Assembly (NCBI GenBank): GCA_964651535.1
Contig: CAZYYE010000001.1
Span: forward strand, 620,001 to 684,000
Reading direction: 5' to 3'
Source of the DNA: Terrimesophilobacter sp964651535
Lineage (GTDB): Bacteria; Actinomycetota; Actinomycetes; Actinomycetales; Microbacteriaceae
DNA length: 64,000 nt
Below the pieces are notes generated by a model, which saw nothing but the letters and a program-made list of their open reading frames with translations, had not been told where the DNA came from and ran no database searches. The first letter of the stretch is position 1; every line of letters begins with the position of its first letter. Shown here in pieces: positions 51,842-61,016 of the stretch. Both the position numbers and the translations under genes were made by a program.

Positions 51842-51930
51842 CCGAAGCGGCCACGTAAGTTCGCTTTCGACCTTGAGTTGGCCGTGACGGACATGATCCG
51901 AGCCTCCCGCGCTCGGGGATGGAGCGGTAA

Positions 51931-53289
51931 GTGGCCACGACCAGCACCCCCCAGCCGAAGTCTGCAGCATCGAAAGACGCGAAGGGGGTGGTTCGCCAGG
52001 CCGAAAAGACCTACGTGCTGGACACGTCGGTTCTCCTTTCCGATCCGAAAGCTATGTTCCGTTTCGCCGAGCATGCTGTCGTCCTCCCTGTCGTGGTCAT
52101 CAGCGAGCTGGAATCCAAGCGCCACGACCCCGAGATCGGCTACTTCGCACGTCAGGCTCTCCGCAACCTCGACGAACTGAGGATCAAACATGAGCGGCTC
52201 GACTTCCCGGTCGCCGTAGGCTCCGGAGGCAGCCTCCGCGTCGAACTCAACCACACGAGCACCGCGATTCTGCCGTCCGGACTCCAGCTCGGCGACAACG
52301 ACTCCCGAATTCTCGCGGTCGCACTCAATCTCGCCGGTGACGGACTCAACGTCACGGTCGTATCCAAAGATCTCCCATTGCGCGTGAAGGCGGCATCGGT
52401 GGGTCTCGCGGCAGAGGAGTACCGCGCGGAGCTTGCGGTCGACTCGGGGTGGACCGGGATGGCAGAGATCGATCTCGGCTCGAAAGAAATGTCGAAGCTC
52501 TACGACGACGAAGAGCTTGCGACGAGCCAGGTCGACGACGTGACTCTCAACACCGGTCTCGTCATCCACTCGGATCGCGGGTCGGCGCTCGGTCGCGTGA
52601 CCGGCCCGGGGATGCTCAGACTCGTCCGGGGGGATCGCGACATTTTCGGCATGCATGGCAGGTCCGCGGAGCAGCGGCTCGCGATCGACATGCTTCTCGA
52701 CCCGAGCCTGGGCATTGTTTCCCTCGGCGGGCGGGCCGGTACGGGAAAGTCGGCTCTTGCGCTGTGCGCGGGCCTCGAGGCCGTGCTCGAACGCCAACAG
52801 CACAGGAAGATCATGGTGTTTCGGCCCCTGTATGCCGTGGGCGGGCAGGAACTCGGCTACTTGCCTGGCGATGCGGCAGAGAAAATGAATCCGTGGGCGC
52901 AGGCGGTGTTCGACACGCTCAGCTCCGTCGTCTCCCAGAACGTGCTCGACGAAGTCATGGAACGCGGACTGCTCGAAGTGCTCCCGCTCACGCACATCCG
53001 CGGCCGTTCGCTGCACGACGCATTCGTGATTGTCGATGAGGCGCAATCGCTCGAGCGGAACGTGCTGCTCACGGTGTTGAGCCGGATCGGGCAGAACTCG
53101 AGGGTCATTCTCACGCACGATGTCGCGCAAAGGGACAACCTGCGGGTCGGCCGCCACGATGGCGTCGCGTCGGTGATCGAGACGCTCAAGGGCCATGCGC
53201 TGTTCGGGCACGTGACGCTCACGCGCTCCGAACGAAGCGATATCGCCGCGCTCGTCACCGAGCTCCTCGAGGGAAACGAAGTGGGTTGA
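51931..53289 (+). CDS. phoH2: PIN-PhoH fusion protein (PhoH2-like)
   Basis: 452 residues. Residues about 25-150 are a PIN ribonuclease domain (YVLDTSVLLSDP with Asp31, VVVISELESKRHD). The C-terminal half is a PhoH ATPase/RNA helicase: Walker A GRAGTGKSAL with K273, then VFRPLYAVGGQELGYLPGD, and DEAQS at 369-373. PhoH2 proteins unwind and cut RNA and in mycobacteria are linked to a small antitoxin; no short partner gene precedes it here. Start GTG at 51931 after GGAGCGGTAA. Confidence 0.92.
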   Translation: MATTSTPQPKSAASKDAKGVVRQAEKTYVLDTSVLLSDPKAMFRFAEHAVVLPVVVISELESKRHDPEIGYFARQALRNLDELRIKHERLDFPVAVGSGGSLRVELNHTSTAILPSGLQLGDNDSRILAVALNLAGDGLNVTVVSKDLPLRVKAASVGLAAEEYRAELAVDSGWTGMAEIDLGSKEMSKLYDDEELATSQVDDVTLNTGLVIHSDRGSALGRVTGPGMLRLVRGDRDIFGMHGRSAEQRLAIDMLLDPSLGIVSLGGRAGTGKSALALCAGLEAVLERQQHRKIMVFRPLYAVGGQELGYLPGDAAEKMNPWAQAVFDTLSSVVSQNVLDEVMERGLLEVLPLTHIRGRSLHDAFVIVDEAQSLERNVLLTVLSRIGQNSRVILTHDVAQRDNLRVGRHDGVASVIETLKGHALFGHVTLTRSERSDIAALVTELLEGNEVG

Positions 53290-53312
53290 GCAAACCCTGT
53301 TAAAGTCGAGGA

Positions 53313-54086
53313 GTGACAACCCTCCTCCTCGTCGTTCTCGCCAGCCTCGGGGTGATCCTTCTCTGGGGGCTCATCTCCCCGGGAAGCCAATGGCGGGTGC
53401 TCGTGAGCTGGAGTTACCGCGATCCGCATGTCGACGAGCCCACAGGCTCGGCGTACGCCGTATACCGCGTCGTCGCTGCGCTGGGAATAGCGACGATGGT
53501 CACGAGCGGATTCCTCGCCTATCGAGCCAATCTGGAAAGCCTTCCGCCGCCGCCCGTGCCCCCGACTGCGGCGGAGCGCATGTGGGGATCCCCGGAGCCG
53601 GTCGTCGTCAATCGGGTCGTCACTCCCGTATCGACGCCGCCCGCGGACCTGGTGGACCAGCCGATCCTCGGGTACCAGACACTCGACGGCCAAACCCGGC
53701 AGCCGCCCTACCTCTTCGGGCTCGCCACGTTCGACCACGACTCGGCGAACACGGAAGACGGGTACATCGGTTCTGACCCCAGCACCGGCCTCGTCGCCCT
53801 GGATACGGCCAGACTCGTCGTCAGGGTCGAAGGGGATCCCCTGTGTTTTCCCCACGCGGCCGTGGTGCGGGAGACCGCCGAGTCGGTGTCGATTGCGGTG
53901 TATTACGGTCAGGCGAACCCGCCCGACGGGTCCAATGCGGAGAATCTCGCGAACTGCAACACCCGCGCGAGTGGCGCGAGCATATCGACTCTCATTCCAA
54001 TCCAGCTCGCTGGGCCTCTGAAGGACCGAAAGGTTCTCACCCTGGATGGCGACCCCATCCGCCCGGTGCCGCTGAGAACCGAGTGA
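53313..54086 (+). CDS. putative membrane protein, unknown function
   Basis: 257 residues. Two hydrophobic segments: one at the N-terminus (LLLVVLASLGVILLWGLIS) and one near residues 50-70 (VVAALGIATMVTSGFLAYRA), then a Pro-rich linker and an extracytoplasmic domain with two cysteines. Not recognised as a named family. It starts with GTG 23 bases after phoH and converges on fumC. Confidence 0.75.
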   Translation: MTTLLLVVLASLGVILLWGLISPGSQWRVLVSWSYRDPHVDEPTGSAYAVYRVVAALGIATMVTSGFLAYRANLESLPPPPVPPTAAERMWGSPEPVVVNRVVTPVSTPPADLVDQPILGYQTLDGQTRQPPYLFGLATFDHDSANTEDGYIGSDPSTGLVALDTARLVVRVEGDPLCFPHAAVVRETAESVSIAVYYGQANPPDGSNAENLANCNTRASGASISTLIPIQLAGPLKDRKVLTLDGDPIRPVPLRTE

Positions 54087-54113
54087 CTCGGCGCATGCGG
54101 CCCGCTGCGGGGA

Positions 54114-55511
54114 CTAACCCGGACGGGTCATGCTGAGCACGTCAAGGAGCGTATCCAGCTGGTCCTCTGAGATCTCGCCTCGCGACACGAACCCAAGCTC
54201 GACAACCGACTCGCGCACCGTAATACCCTTGGCCACGGCGTTCTTGGCCACCTTCGCGGCTGACTCGTAACCGATCACGCGGTTGAGCGGCGTGACAATG
54301 GATGGGGACGACTCTGCGAGCGCCCTGGCTCTGTCCACATTCGCCTCGAGGCCATCGACCGTCTTGTCGGCGAGCACGCGACTCGAGTTCGCGAGCAGGC
54401 GGATCGATTCGAGCAGTGCCGTGCCCATCACGGGGATCGCGACATTGAGTTCGAAGGTACCGCTCGCCCCGCCCCACGCGATCGTCGCGTCGTTGCCGAT
54501 GACCCGCGCGCACGCCATGAGCACCGCTTCCGGAATGACCGGGTTGACCTTGCCGGGCATGATCGACGAGCCGGGCTGCAGATCGGGAATGTGAAGTTCG
54601 GCGAGCCCCGTGTTGGGGCCGGACCCCATCCAGCGGATGTCGTTGCAGATCTTGGTGAGGCTCACGGCAATGACGCGCAGCGCACCGGAGGCCTCCACGA
54701 GGCCGTCGCGGGCGCCCTGTGCTTCGAAGTGGTCTTTCGCCTCCGTGAGCGGAAGCCCCGATTCCTTCGCGAGCTCGGCGATCACCTTTTGCGGGAAGCC
54801 CGCGGGAGTATTGATCCCCGTGCCGACAGCGGTGCCGCCGAGAGGCACTTCGGCGACGCGCGCGATCGTGGACTCCACGCGCTCGATGCCCAGTCGCACC
54901 TGACGCGCGTAGCCTCCGAACTCCTGGCCGAGTGTCACCGGGGTCGCGTCCATGAGGTGCGTGCGACCGGCCTTCACGGCGCCCGCCCACGCTTTCGCCT
55001 TCTTCTCCAGTGAAATCGCGAGGTGGTCGAGCGCCGGAATCAGATCTTCGAGCAAAGCGCCCGTGACGGCGACGTGCACGGAAGTGGGGAAGACGTCATT
55101 GGAGGACTGCGACGCATTCACGTGATCGTTCGGATGCACGGGTGAACCGAGTGCACTGCTCGCGAGCGACGCGAGAACCTCGTTCATGTTCATGTTCGAG
55201 GAGGTGCCGCTTCCGGTCTGGTACACATCGATCGGGAACTGGTCGTGGTGCTCACCGTCGATGATGATCTGGGCCGCAGCGGCGATGGCGTCGGCGATCT
55301 TCGAATCGATGATGCCGAGAGCGCCATTGACGATGGCCGCCGAGCGCTTGATGCGGGCGAGCGCGACGATCTGCGCGGATTCGAGCTCCGAGCCGGAAAT
55401 CGGGAAATTCTCGACCGCACGCTGGGTTTGGGCTGCGTAGAGCGCGGTGGCGGGAACGCGCACCTCGCCCATGGTGTCGTGTTCGATCCGAAACTCGCCT
55501 TGCGTACTCAC
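54114..55511 (-). CDS. fumC: class II fumarate hydratase
   Basis: 465 residues of the iron-free fumarase of the citric acid cycle. The signature GSSIMPGKVNP is at residues 314-324, the substrate site TGSGTSSNMNMNEV near 99-112, and the catalytic His185 in GRTHLMDATP. The start is GTG at 55511. It is the last gene of a seven-gene minus-strand operon, 45 bases after the carbonic anhydrase. Confidence 0.96.
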   Translation of the reverse strand: MSTQGEFRIEHDTMGEVRVPATALYAAQTQRAVENFPISGSELESAQIVALARIKRSAAIVNGALGIIDSKIADAIAAAAQIIIDGEHHDQFPIDVYQTGSGTSSNMNMNEVLASLASSALGSPVHPNDHVNASQSSNDVFPTSVHVAVTGALLEDLIPALDHLAISLEKKAKAWAGAVKAGRTHLMDATPVTLGQEFGGYARQVRLGIERVESTIARVAEVPLGGTAVGTGINTPAGFPQKVIAELAKESGLPLTEAKDHFEAQGARDGLVEASGALRVIAVSLTKICNDIRWMGSGPNTGLAELHIPDLQPGSSIMPGKVNPVIPEAVLMACARVIGNDATIAWGGASGTFELNVAIPVMGTALLESIRLLANSSRVLADKTVDGLEANVDRARALAESSPSIVTPLNRVIGYESAAKVAKNAVAKGITVRESVVELGFVSRGEISEDQLDTLLDVLSMTRPG

Positions 55512-55555
55512 GGGAGCATCATCCTTTGTTGTTGTCTTGGAATGAAAGTCGATGT

Positions 55556-56197
55556 TCAGGATTCTCCGATATCGCCCACGATGACATCCCGAACCGCCCT
55601 GCCTTCGAGCAGTTTGTAGTTTGCGCCGACAATAGCCAGCGTACCCGCTGCGACGGCATCGCTGATGAGTTCAGATCCCGCCACCATTTCGGAGATCGTC
55701 GCGCGCAGGTGATGCTGCCCGACAACCGTCGGATCGAGGTCCGTCCCCGGGGGAAGCGTCGCGGCGACTTTCCGCACAGCGTGCGTGATCGGTTCGATGA
55801 GGTGTTCGATGTGCGGTGAAATCACGGGCGCGTCCGGGGCCTGGCTGTCGATGGCGGCACGGACAGCGCCGCACTCGTCGTGACCCAGCACGACGATGAG
55901 CGGGACGCCGAGAACCGCGACGGAATACTCGAGCGAGCCGATGACGGATTCGGAGATCACCTGCCCGGCATTGCGGATGACGAAAAGGTCGCCGAGACCC
56001 TTGTCGAAGATGATCTCGGCCGCCAGTCGGGAGTCGCTGCAGCCGAAAAGCGTAGCGTGCGGGGCTTGCGTTCCAACGAGTTCGCCTCGCCGGTCCACGT
56101 CCTGCCGCGGATGCCGCGGCACGCCGGCGATGAATCGCTCGTTGCCTTCGACCATCTCCTGCCACGCCCGTGCGGGAGTCGTCGTCGTCCCTGTCAT
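55556..56197 (-). CDS. beta-class carbonic anhydrase
   Basis: 213 residues. It interconverts CO2 and bicarbonate with a zinc held by Cys53, His106 and Cys109, with Asp55/Arg57 dyad (LFGCSDSRLAAEI, LGHDECGAV). All residues intact. 13 bases after the DUF4245 gene; fumC follows. Provides bicarbonate to carboxylases. Confidence 0.94.
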   Translation of the reverse strand: MTGTTTTPARAWQEMVEGNERFIAGVPRHPRQDVDRRGELVGTQAPHATLFGCSDSRLAAEIIFDKGLGDLFVIRNAGQVISESVIGSLEYSVAVLGVPLIVVLGHDECGAVRAAIDSQAPDAPVISPHIEHLIEPITHAVRKVAATLPPGTDLDPTVVGQHHLRATISEMVAGSELISDAVAAGTLAIVGANYKLLEGRAVRDVIVGDIGES

Positions 56198-56210
56198 AGT
56201 GTCACCCTTC

Positions 56211-56846
56211 TCACTTGCGCGAACTCATCATCGCCGACAGCGCAGCCGCGATCGTCTCGAACTCGGCTTCGGCGGCCGTGCCGAACAGAACAACGCTGCC
56301 GTGCGAATTCGTCGCGGTCATGGCGTATGCGAGATTCCCGACGTCCTTCGCTTCGCGATGGTCGAACACGGTCCACGTCACGCCATCGATCATCGTCGAG
56401 TCGGTTGCTGCGCGGTTGCGTACCTGGTTGGCGACCCAGGTCGGGTTCGCCTCGATGCCCTGCCGCATGCCGATGAAGTGTCGGTCCGGCGTGATGAAGC
56501 CGACATACCACGTGGCGACGCCATCCGCGGGCTTCGCGTCGAAGACCGCCGAATTCGCTTTCCACTGGCTCGAGAGGTCCGGAACGGCAAGGGTGGCTGA
56601 CGTGTCTGCGGTGGCGGCGATGGCGCGGTAGTCGATCGCGGGGGGTGCTGGCGGATCGGGCCGAACCACCACGAGCACGGTCACAAGAACGACGGCGAGC
56701 GATGCGAGCAGCGCGATGGCGAGATTCGTGAAACTCTGGGCTTCTCTGTGGATACGGGAGGTGTTCGCCTTGCGGGAGGCGGTTTCTTCAGGGGTTTCCG
56801 GTCGTCCAAGCTCGGCAACTACCGGGGGGTCCTTCCGCGCATTCAT
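56211..56846 (-). CDS. DUF4245 membrane protein
   Basis: 211 residues of an actinobacterial family. An N-terminal cytoplasmic stretch, one membrane helix (NLAIALLASLAVVLVTVLVV), then an extracytoplasmic domain with VATWYVGFITPDRHFIGMRQ and the pattern WTVFDHREAKD. Unknown function. The ATG at 56846 overlaps the xseB stop (ATGA), so the long upstream open frame is not real. Confidence 0.88.
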   Translation of the reverse strand: MNARKDPPVVAELGRPETPEETASRKANTSRIHREAQSFTNLAIALLASLAVVLVTVLVVVRPDPPAPPAIDYRAIAATADTSATLAVPDLSSQWKANSAVFDAKPADGVATWYVGFITPDRHFIGMRQGIEANPTWVANQVRNRAATDSTMIDGVTWTVFDHREAKDVGNLAYAMTATNSHGSVVLFGTAAEAEFETIAAALSAMMSSRK

Positions 56847-57106
56847 GCCTTCGAGGGGGAATCTGCCGAGCCGGACTGGGCGGCGCCGCGCGCGGCATCC
56901 AGGCGCGCCTTCGCGCCGATCAGCCACTCCTCGCATCGGCTCGCCAGGGCTTCGCCGCGTTCCCAGAGGGCGAGCGACTCTTCGAGGGTCGACGTGCCCT
57001 GCTCCAGTTCGTTCACGACCTTCACAAGCTCGTCCCGCGCCATTTCGTAGCTCAGGTTCGCGACGTCGGTGTTCGGTGCATCGGTGGTGGGGGATTCGGT
57101 AGCCAC
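56843..57106 (-). CDS. xseB: exodeoxyribonuclease VII small subunit
   Basis: 87 residues. The three-helix signature LSYEMARDELVKVVNELEQG, TSTLEESLALWERGEALASR, CEEWL is clear. It binds several-fold to XseA to form exonuclease VII, which cuts single-stranded DNA from both ends. GTG start at 57106, nine bases after xseA. Confidence 0.95.
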   Translation of the reverse strand: MATESPTTDAPNTDVANLSYEMARDELVKVVNELEQGTSTLEESLALWERGEALASRCEEWLIGAKARLDAARGAAQSGSADSPSKA

Positions 57107-57115
57107 GATGCCAGT

Positions 57116-58354
57116 TTATCGACCCGTGCGCTGGGCCGGTGCTCCGCCGTCGACGGTCGCTGCGACCTTGCCGTCGGCGAGCGTGAGCAGGAGGGGTGAA
57201 CCGGGGACGGCGTCGGCACTTCGACGGAGCACGGCACCGCCCGGCACTTGCGCGATCGCGTAGCCGCGATCGAGAGTGCGTTGCGGCGACAACGCCCGCA
57301 ATTGGCCGGTGAGCTCCGCAACCGAGGTTCGCGCGCGTTCGATCGCACGGTCGACGAGCTCGGCGCCCCTCGCCACCCAGCGGGTGAGTTCCTCCGAGCG
57401 TTCGTCGACGATCCACGACGACGTGGCCAGCACGGGACGGGTACGCAATTGCCCAACCCGTTCGATCTCCGAAGAGAGCAGACCGGTCATCCGAGTGCCA
57501 ATCCGCACTCGAGCCTGCTGCACTCGGCTGAGCTCCTCCGCGACATCCGGCACAACGCGCTTGGCGGCATCCGTCGGCGTCGACGCGCGCAAATCGGCGA
57601 CATCGTCCAGGAGTGGGCGGTCGGCTTCGTGGCCGATGGCGCTCACGATGGGCGTCACGCACGCGGCGGCCGCGCGGACGAGTGCTTCATCGCTGAACAC
57701 GAGGAGATTCTGGAAATCGCCGCCGCCGCGCGCCACGATGATCACGTCCACGTCGGGGTCCGCATCAAGTTTCGCGAGCGCGGCGATCACCTCTCCCACT
57801 GAACGATCACCCTGCACGGCGGCGTGCTCGACGCGGAACTCCACCGACGGCCAGCGCAACTGGGCGTTGCGCAGCACATCCTTCTCGGCGTCGGAATCCT
57901 TCCCCGTCACAAGCCCGATGCAGTGCGGGAGAAACGGAAGGTGCTTCTTGCGATCCGCGTCGAACAGGCCTTCCGCCTTGAGTTTCTGCCGGAGCTTCTC
58001 GAGCCGCTCGAGCAAGTCGCCGAGGCCGATATGGCGCATCTCGAAAACCTGCATCGAAAGAGTTCCGCCCTTGACCCAGTAGTTGGGTTTGAGGAGAGCG
58101 ACGACGCGGTCGCCCTGTTTCAGGTCGTCCGGCAGTTTCGACTTCACCGACGACCAAATCGTGAATCCAATCGTCGCATCGACGTTGAGGTCCTTCAATT
58201 TTCCGTAGACGTTTCCGCCGGACACTCCCCACTGCGTGATCTCGCCCTCGACCCATGCTGTGCCGAGGCGGTCGATCCAGCCTTTGAGTTTGTCGGCGAG
58301 AACCGACACCGGCCAGGGAGCATCGGCGGTAGGAAGCGCGGCAGGTTCTGTCAC
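57116..58354 (-). CDS. xseA: exodeoxyribonuclease VII large subunit
   Basis: 412 residues: an N-terminal OB-fold (VSVLADKLKGWIDRLGTAWV, GNVYGKLKDLNVDATIGF), the catalytic region IIVARGGGDFQNLLVFSDEA and SAIGHEADRPLLDDVADLRA, a coiled coil and the C-terminal LDRGYAIAQ segment. All key parts intact. GTG start in a GTGA overlap with the upstream gene. Confidence 0.96.
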   Translation of the reverse strand: MTEPAALPTADAPWPVSVLADKLKGWIDRLGTAWVEGEITQWGVSGGNVYGKLKDLNVDATIGFTIWSSVKSKLPDDLKQGDRVVALLKPNYWVKGGTLSMQVFEMRHIGLGDLLERLEKLRQKLKAEGLFDADRKKHLPFLPHCIGLVTGKDSDAEKDVLRNAQLRWPSVEFRVEHAAVQGDRSVGEVIAALAKLDADPDVDVIIVARGGGDFQNLLVFSDEALVRAAAACVTPIVSAIGHEADRPLLDDVADLRASTPTDAAKRVVPDVAEELSRVQQARVRIGTRMTGLLSSEIERVGQLRTRPVLATSSWIVDERSEELTRWVARGAELVDRAIERARTSVAELTGQLRALSPQRTLDRGYAIAQVPGGAVLRRSADAVPGSPLLLTLADGKVAATVDGGAPAQRTGR

Positions 58355-59682
58355 GGCTTTGCGGCCCCCTGGATGCCCGTGATGTACTCATTGATCGTCG
58401 GCAGCCCGGTGAGTTTCTCCCGGTAGAACGTGTTCACGACGTTGATGACCCTCGTCTGCGCAGCCTCGACTTCCGCCACGCGCGTCGCAGCATCACCCTG
58501 GAGTTCCAGAGCCTGACGCAACTGCATGATCGCCTTCACAATCTCGACCTCCTCCTCGCCCTCGAGCGCCTCGACCACGTCGAGAACGAGCGCATCCGCC
58601 TGCGCCTGCACTGCCTCGATCGGAATCGACGAACCCGGCTGCGTCGCGTTGTCGAGCGTCGAAATGAGCGACCACACCTGATACAGGATTGTGGCAGGCT
58701 CGTCGAAGAGCTCTCGAACGTATGCGGCTTCGAGATGCCGGCCGGACAGGCGGAACACGTTGTACATGCGTTTTGCGGCCTTGCCGTAATTGAGGTGGTC
58801 GGTCAGGTACTTGCGGACCTCGGCCTCCAGCCGCTCGACGTAATCGTCGAGTGCATCCTCGGACACGAACTTCGCGACCTTCGCGAAGGTGGGCACGTCC
58901 TCGGCATCCAGGTAGACCTCCTGGAAGAACGCGTCGAGGTACCCGTCGAGCGAGACGATCTGCCCGTCCGGAGCCTCCCACGTGACATCGATCACGTTGC
59001 TCGCGTTCGACAGCTGACGCCGTTCGGGGTCGCTCACGACCCAGTCGAGCTTGCACCAGCCCGGGTCGAGCGCGACCTCATCCCACCGCAAAATCGCGGG
59101 TCCGTCCGGCCCCTCGACTTCGAGCTGCTGTTCCACGATCTCGTCGTAGGTCCAGGAGATCGGGCTCCCCTTGCGCACGGCGGAACCCGCGTGCGTGCCG
59201 TCGAAGGGGTAGCTTCCGAGTTTCGCTTCGAGGAACTGGTACGTATCGCCTCTGTGTGTCGCGAGAACCTTGTCGCGCATGAGTGTGGCCATGATGGCCG
59301 ACGCTTCCTCGCGGGTGCTCGCTTTGATGTTGAGCCGCTGGAAGTAGTCGCAGTCGCCGGGGAAGGACTGGATTTTGGATTGCGCCGCCGATCCGGAAAT
59401 GGCGAGCGCGCTCTCCACCTGCGGCGCCGGCCCCGTTACCTCCACGATCTTGCCGATGAGACGGAACCGCTCAAGGTCGCGTGCGCTGAAATCCAGCATG
59501 GCCACACGATGCCCGAAGGCGCCGCTCGCCGTGTCGACCACGACATCGCCGCTCGTGGACTCCTGAATGATCGAATTCATCCACTGCTGCGTGGACTCCT
59601 CGTCAAGTTCCACCCCCAGGCGCTTCGCCGACTCCACGATGCGCTGGAAATCTTCTGCATTCCCGCTCGCCGATGTGGTCAT
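58351..59682 (-). CDS. conserved protein, possible nucleotidyltransferase fold
   Basis: 443 residues not assigned to a named family. The segment AISGSAAQSKIQSFPGDCDY (about residues 92-111) fits the nucleotidyltransferase pattern hG[GS]x(9-13)Dh[DE]h: GS, 11 residues, then D-C-D. The middle is rich in acidic and aromatic residues and the C-terminal 120 residues look helical. It lies between a DEDD exonuclease (ATGA overlap) and xseA (GTGA overlap). A role in nucleic-acid end processing is inference; no strong third catalytic Asp could be assigned. Start ATG 59682. Confidence 0.7.
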   Translation of the reverse strand: MTTSASGNAEDFQRIVESAKRLGVELDEESTQQWMNSIIQESTSGDVVVDTASGAFGHRVAMLDFSARDLERFRLIGKIVEVTGPAPQVESALAISGSAAQSKIQSFPGDCDYFQRLNIKASTREEASAIMATLMRDKVLATHRGDTYQFLEAKLGSYPFDGTHAGSAVRKGSPISWTYDEIVEQQLEVEGPDGPAILRWDEVALDPGWCKLDWVVSDPERRQLSNASNVIDVTWEAPDGQIVSLDGYLDAFFQEVYLDAEDVPTFAKVAKFVSEDALDDYVERLEAEVRKYLTDHLNYGKAAKRMYNVFRLSGRHLEAAYVRELFDEPATILYQVWSLISTLDNATQPGSSIPIEAVQAQADALVLDVVEALEGEEEVEIVKAIMQLRQALELQGDAATRVAEVEAAQTRVINVVNTFYREKLTGLPTINEYITGIQGAAKP

Positions 59683-60254
59683 GGTGTGCTCTCTTTCGTT
59701 GTCGAAAGGACCCGCCTTCGTGCGGCATCCTCGGCAATTGCCGCATACAAAGCGGCCTGATCCTGGGCGTCGCCCAACGCATTGTGGGACAGCGGACGGC
59801 CATCCAGGTACCGCGGGGAGAGGAATCGAAGGCTCGTCTCCGCCCACGATCCCCCGGCCATTCCGAGGTAAAACGATTTGATGTCGATGGCCGAGTGCCC
59901 GAACGGGTTTCGACCGAGGAACCGTTCGAAGTAGTCACACACGAACATCCAGTCGAACGCCGCATTGAATCCGACGAAAACGGGCACGCCGTCGTCCGGG
60001 ACGACCGAAGCGATCCACTCGTCGAACTTCTTCATGCCTTCCGCGGGGTCGTCGCCGTTTGCGTGGAGGTGTTCTATCGTGAGTCCGCCGATCGAGAGCG
60101 CTTCGGTGGTCATCGCGTCGTTGACGGGCTTGAGTTCGACGTAAAAATTCTTCTTCGGATTGTCGACGAGGCACGCGCCGATCGACAGCATCGAGTAGGC
60201 GCTCGGATTCGGTCCGGCAGTCTCCACGTCGACGCTGATCAAGGATTCGCGCAT
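59679..60254 (-). CDS. DEDD-type 3'-5' exonuclease
   Basis: 191 residues of the DnaQ-like RNase H fold. Exo I has Asp-Glu in LISVDVETAGPNP, Exo II is FVGFNAAFDWMFV, and Exo III is HNALGDAQDQA with His and Asp. All four acidic residues are present. It heads a minus-strand operon (exonuclease, NTase-like protein, xseA, xseB, DUF4245, carbonic anhydrase, fumC). RNA or DNA as substrate cannot be decided. Confidence 0.92.
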   Translation of the reverse strand: MRESLISVDVETAGPNPSAYSMLSIGACLVDNPKKNFYVELKPVNDAMTTEALSIGGLTIEHLHANGDDPAEGMKKFDEWIASVVPDDGVPVFVGFNAAFDWMFVCDYFERFLGRNPFGHSAIDIKSFYLGMAGGSWAETSLRFLSPRYLDGRPLSHNALGDAQDQAALYAAIAEDAARRRVLSTTKESTP

Positions 60255-60450
60255 GGCAGCTCCCGTCTCGTCATCGCATCAGGCTACGGGATGCCGGCGT
60301 CAGGTCTCCAGAGGCAGTCGCTGGGCAGAGTCGGCGCAGGCTCCTCTCGTACACTGGGCACGTGGAAATCTTCAGCGGCGTGACTCGGGCGATTCCTTGT
60401 CGACGCCGCTCGTGCCTGCGCGGCCGTTCGCACCCAGCGGTCCGGCAGCG

Positions 60451-60978
60451 ATGACCGGCGACGATCGTCCGCGCCCCGAGTACGGGGAGTACGCGAGCGA
60501 GTCAGAGCGGGCATCCGCGATCGAGCGCTCCGGTGCGCCCCGACAGGTGGAGCCCGTCATTCCGGCGGGAGGCGCGGCCGCAACATCCGACCGTGAAGCG
60601 CACGCCCCCCAAAGCTCCAGCGCGATCGATCGAATCGTCACCATCTTCCTGCTGTCGTTCGGTCTCGTCTCTGTTCTCGGCGGAGCGGGGTCCTACGTCA
60701 CTCTCGAGGCATCCATGGATCGGATGTTCGGTCAGCTCGGCATCGGCGACTACACCGCAACTTCGCTCACGCCCATCATCGGAATCCTCATCGTCGCGAG
60801 CCAGACAGCGGCGTGGATCATTGCTGCGGGATGGTCCTTCGTGCGAATCCGGCGCGGACGCACGGCGTGGTGGATTCCGGTCGCCGGCGGAATCGCGAGT
60901 TTCCTCGCCTCCGCCGTGCTCCTGGGAATTCTCCTCGGTTCCGACCCGGCGTTCCTTGAGTTTGTCTCCAGCGCCTGA
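60451..60978 (+). CDS. DUF6264-like membrane protein
   Basis: 175 residues. N-terminal soluble acidic part (RPRPEYGEYASESERASAIE), then four hydrophobic helices beginning at about residue 58 (IVTIFLLSFGLVSVLGGAGS, IGILIVASQTAAWIIAAGWS and others). The RPRPxYGEYA start resembles the Microbacteriaceae DUF6264 family. Start ATG 60451 is chosen for that motif; an in-frame GTG at 60412 is possible. Function unknown. Confidence 0.75.
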   Translation: MTGDDRPRPEYGEYASESERASAIERSGAPRQVEPVIPAGGAAATSDREAHAPQSSSAIDRIVTIFLLSFGLVSVLGGAGSYVTLEASMDRMFGQLGIGDYTATSLTPIIGILIVASQTAAWIIAAGWSFVRIRRGRTAWWIPVAGGIASFLASAVLLGILLGSDPAFLEFVSSA

Positions 60979-61016
60979 CGCGAAAAGAATCCGTCTGCCC
61001 ATACGATTGCTGACAC

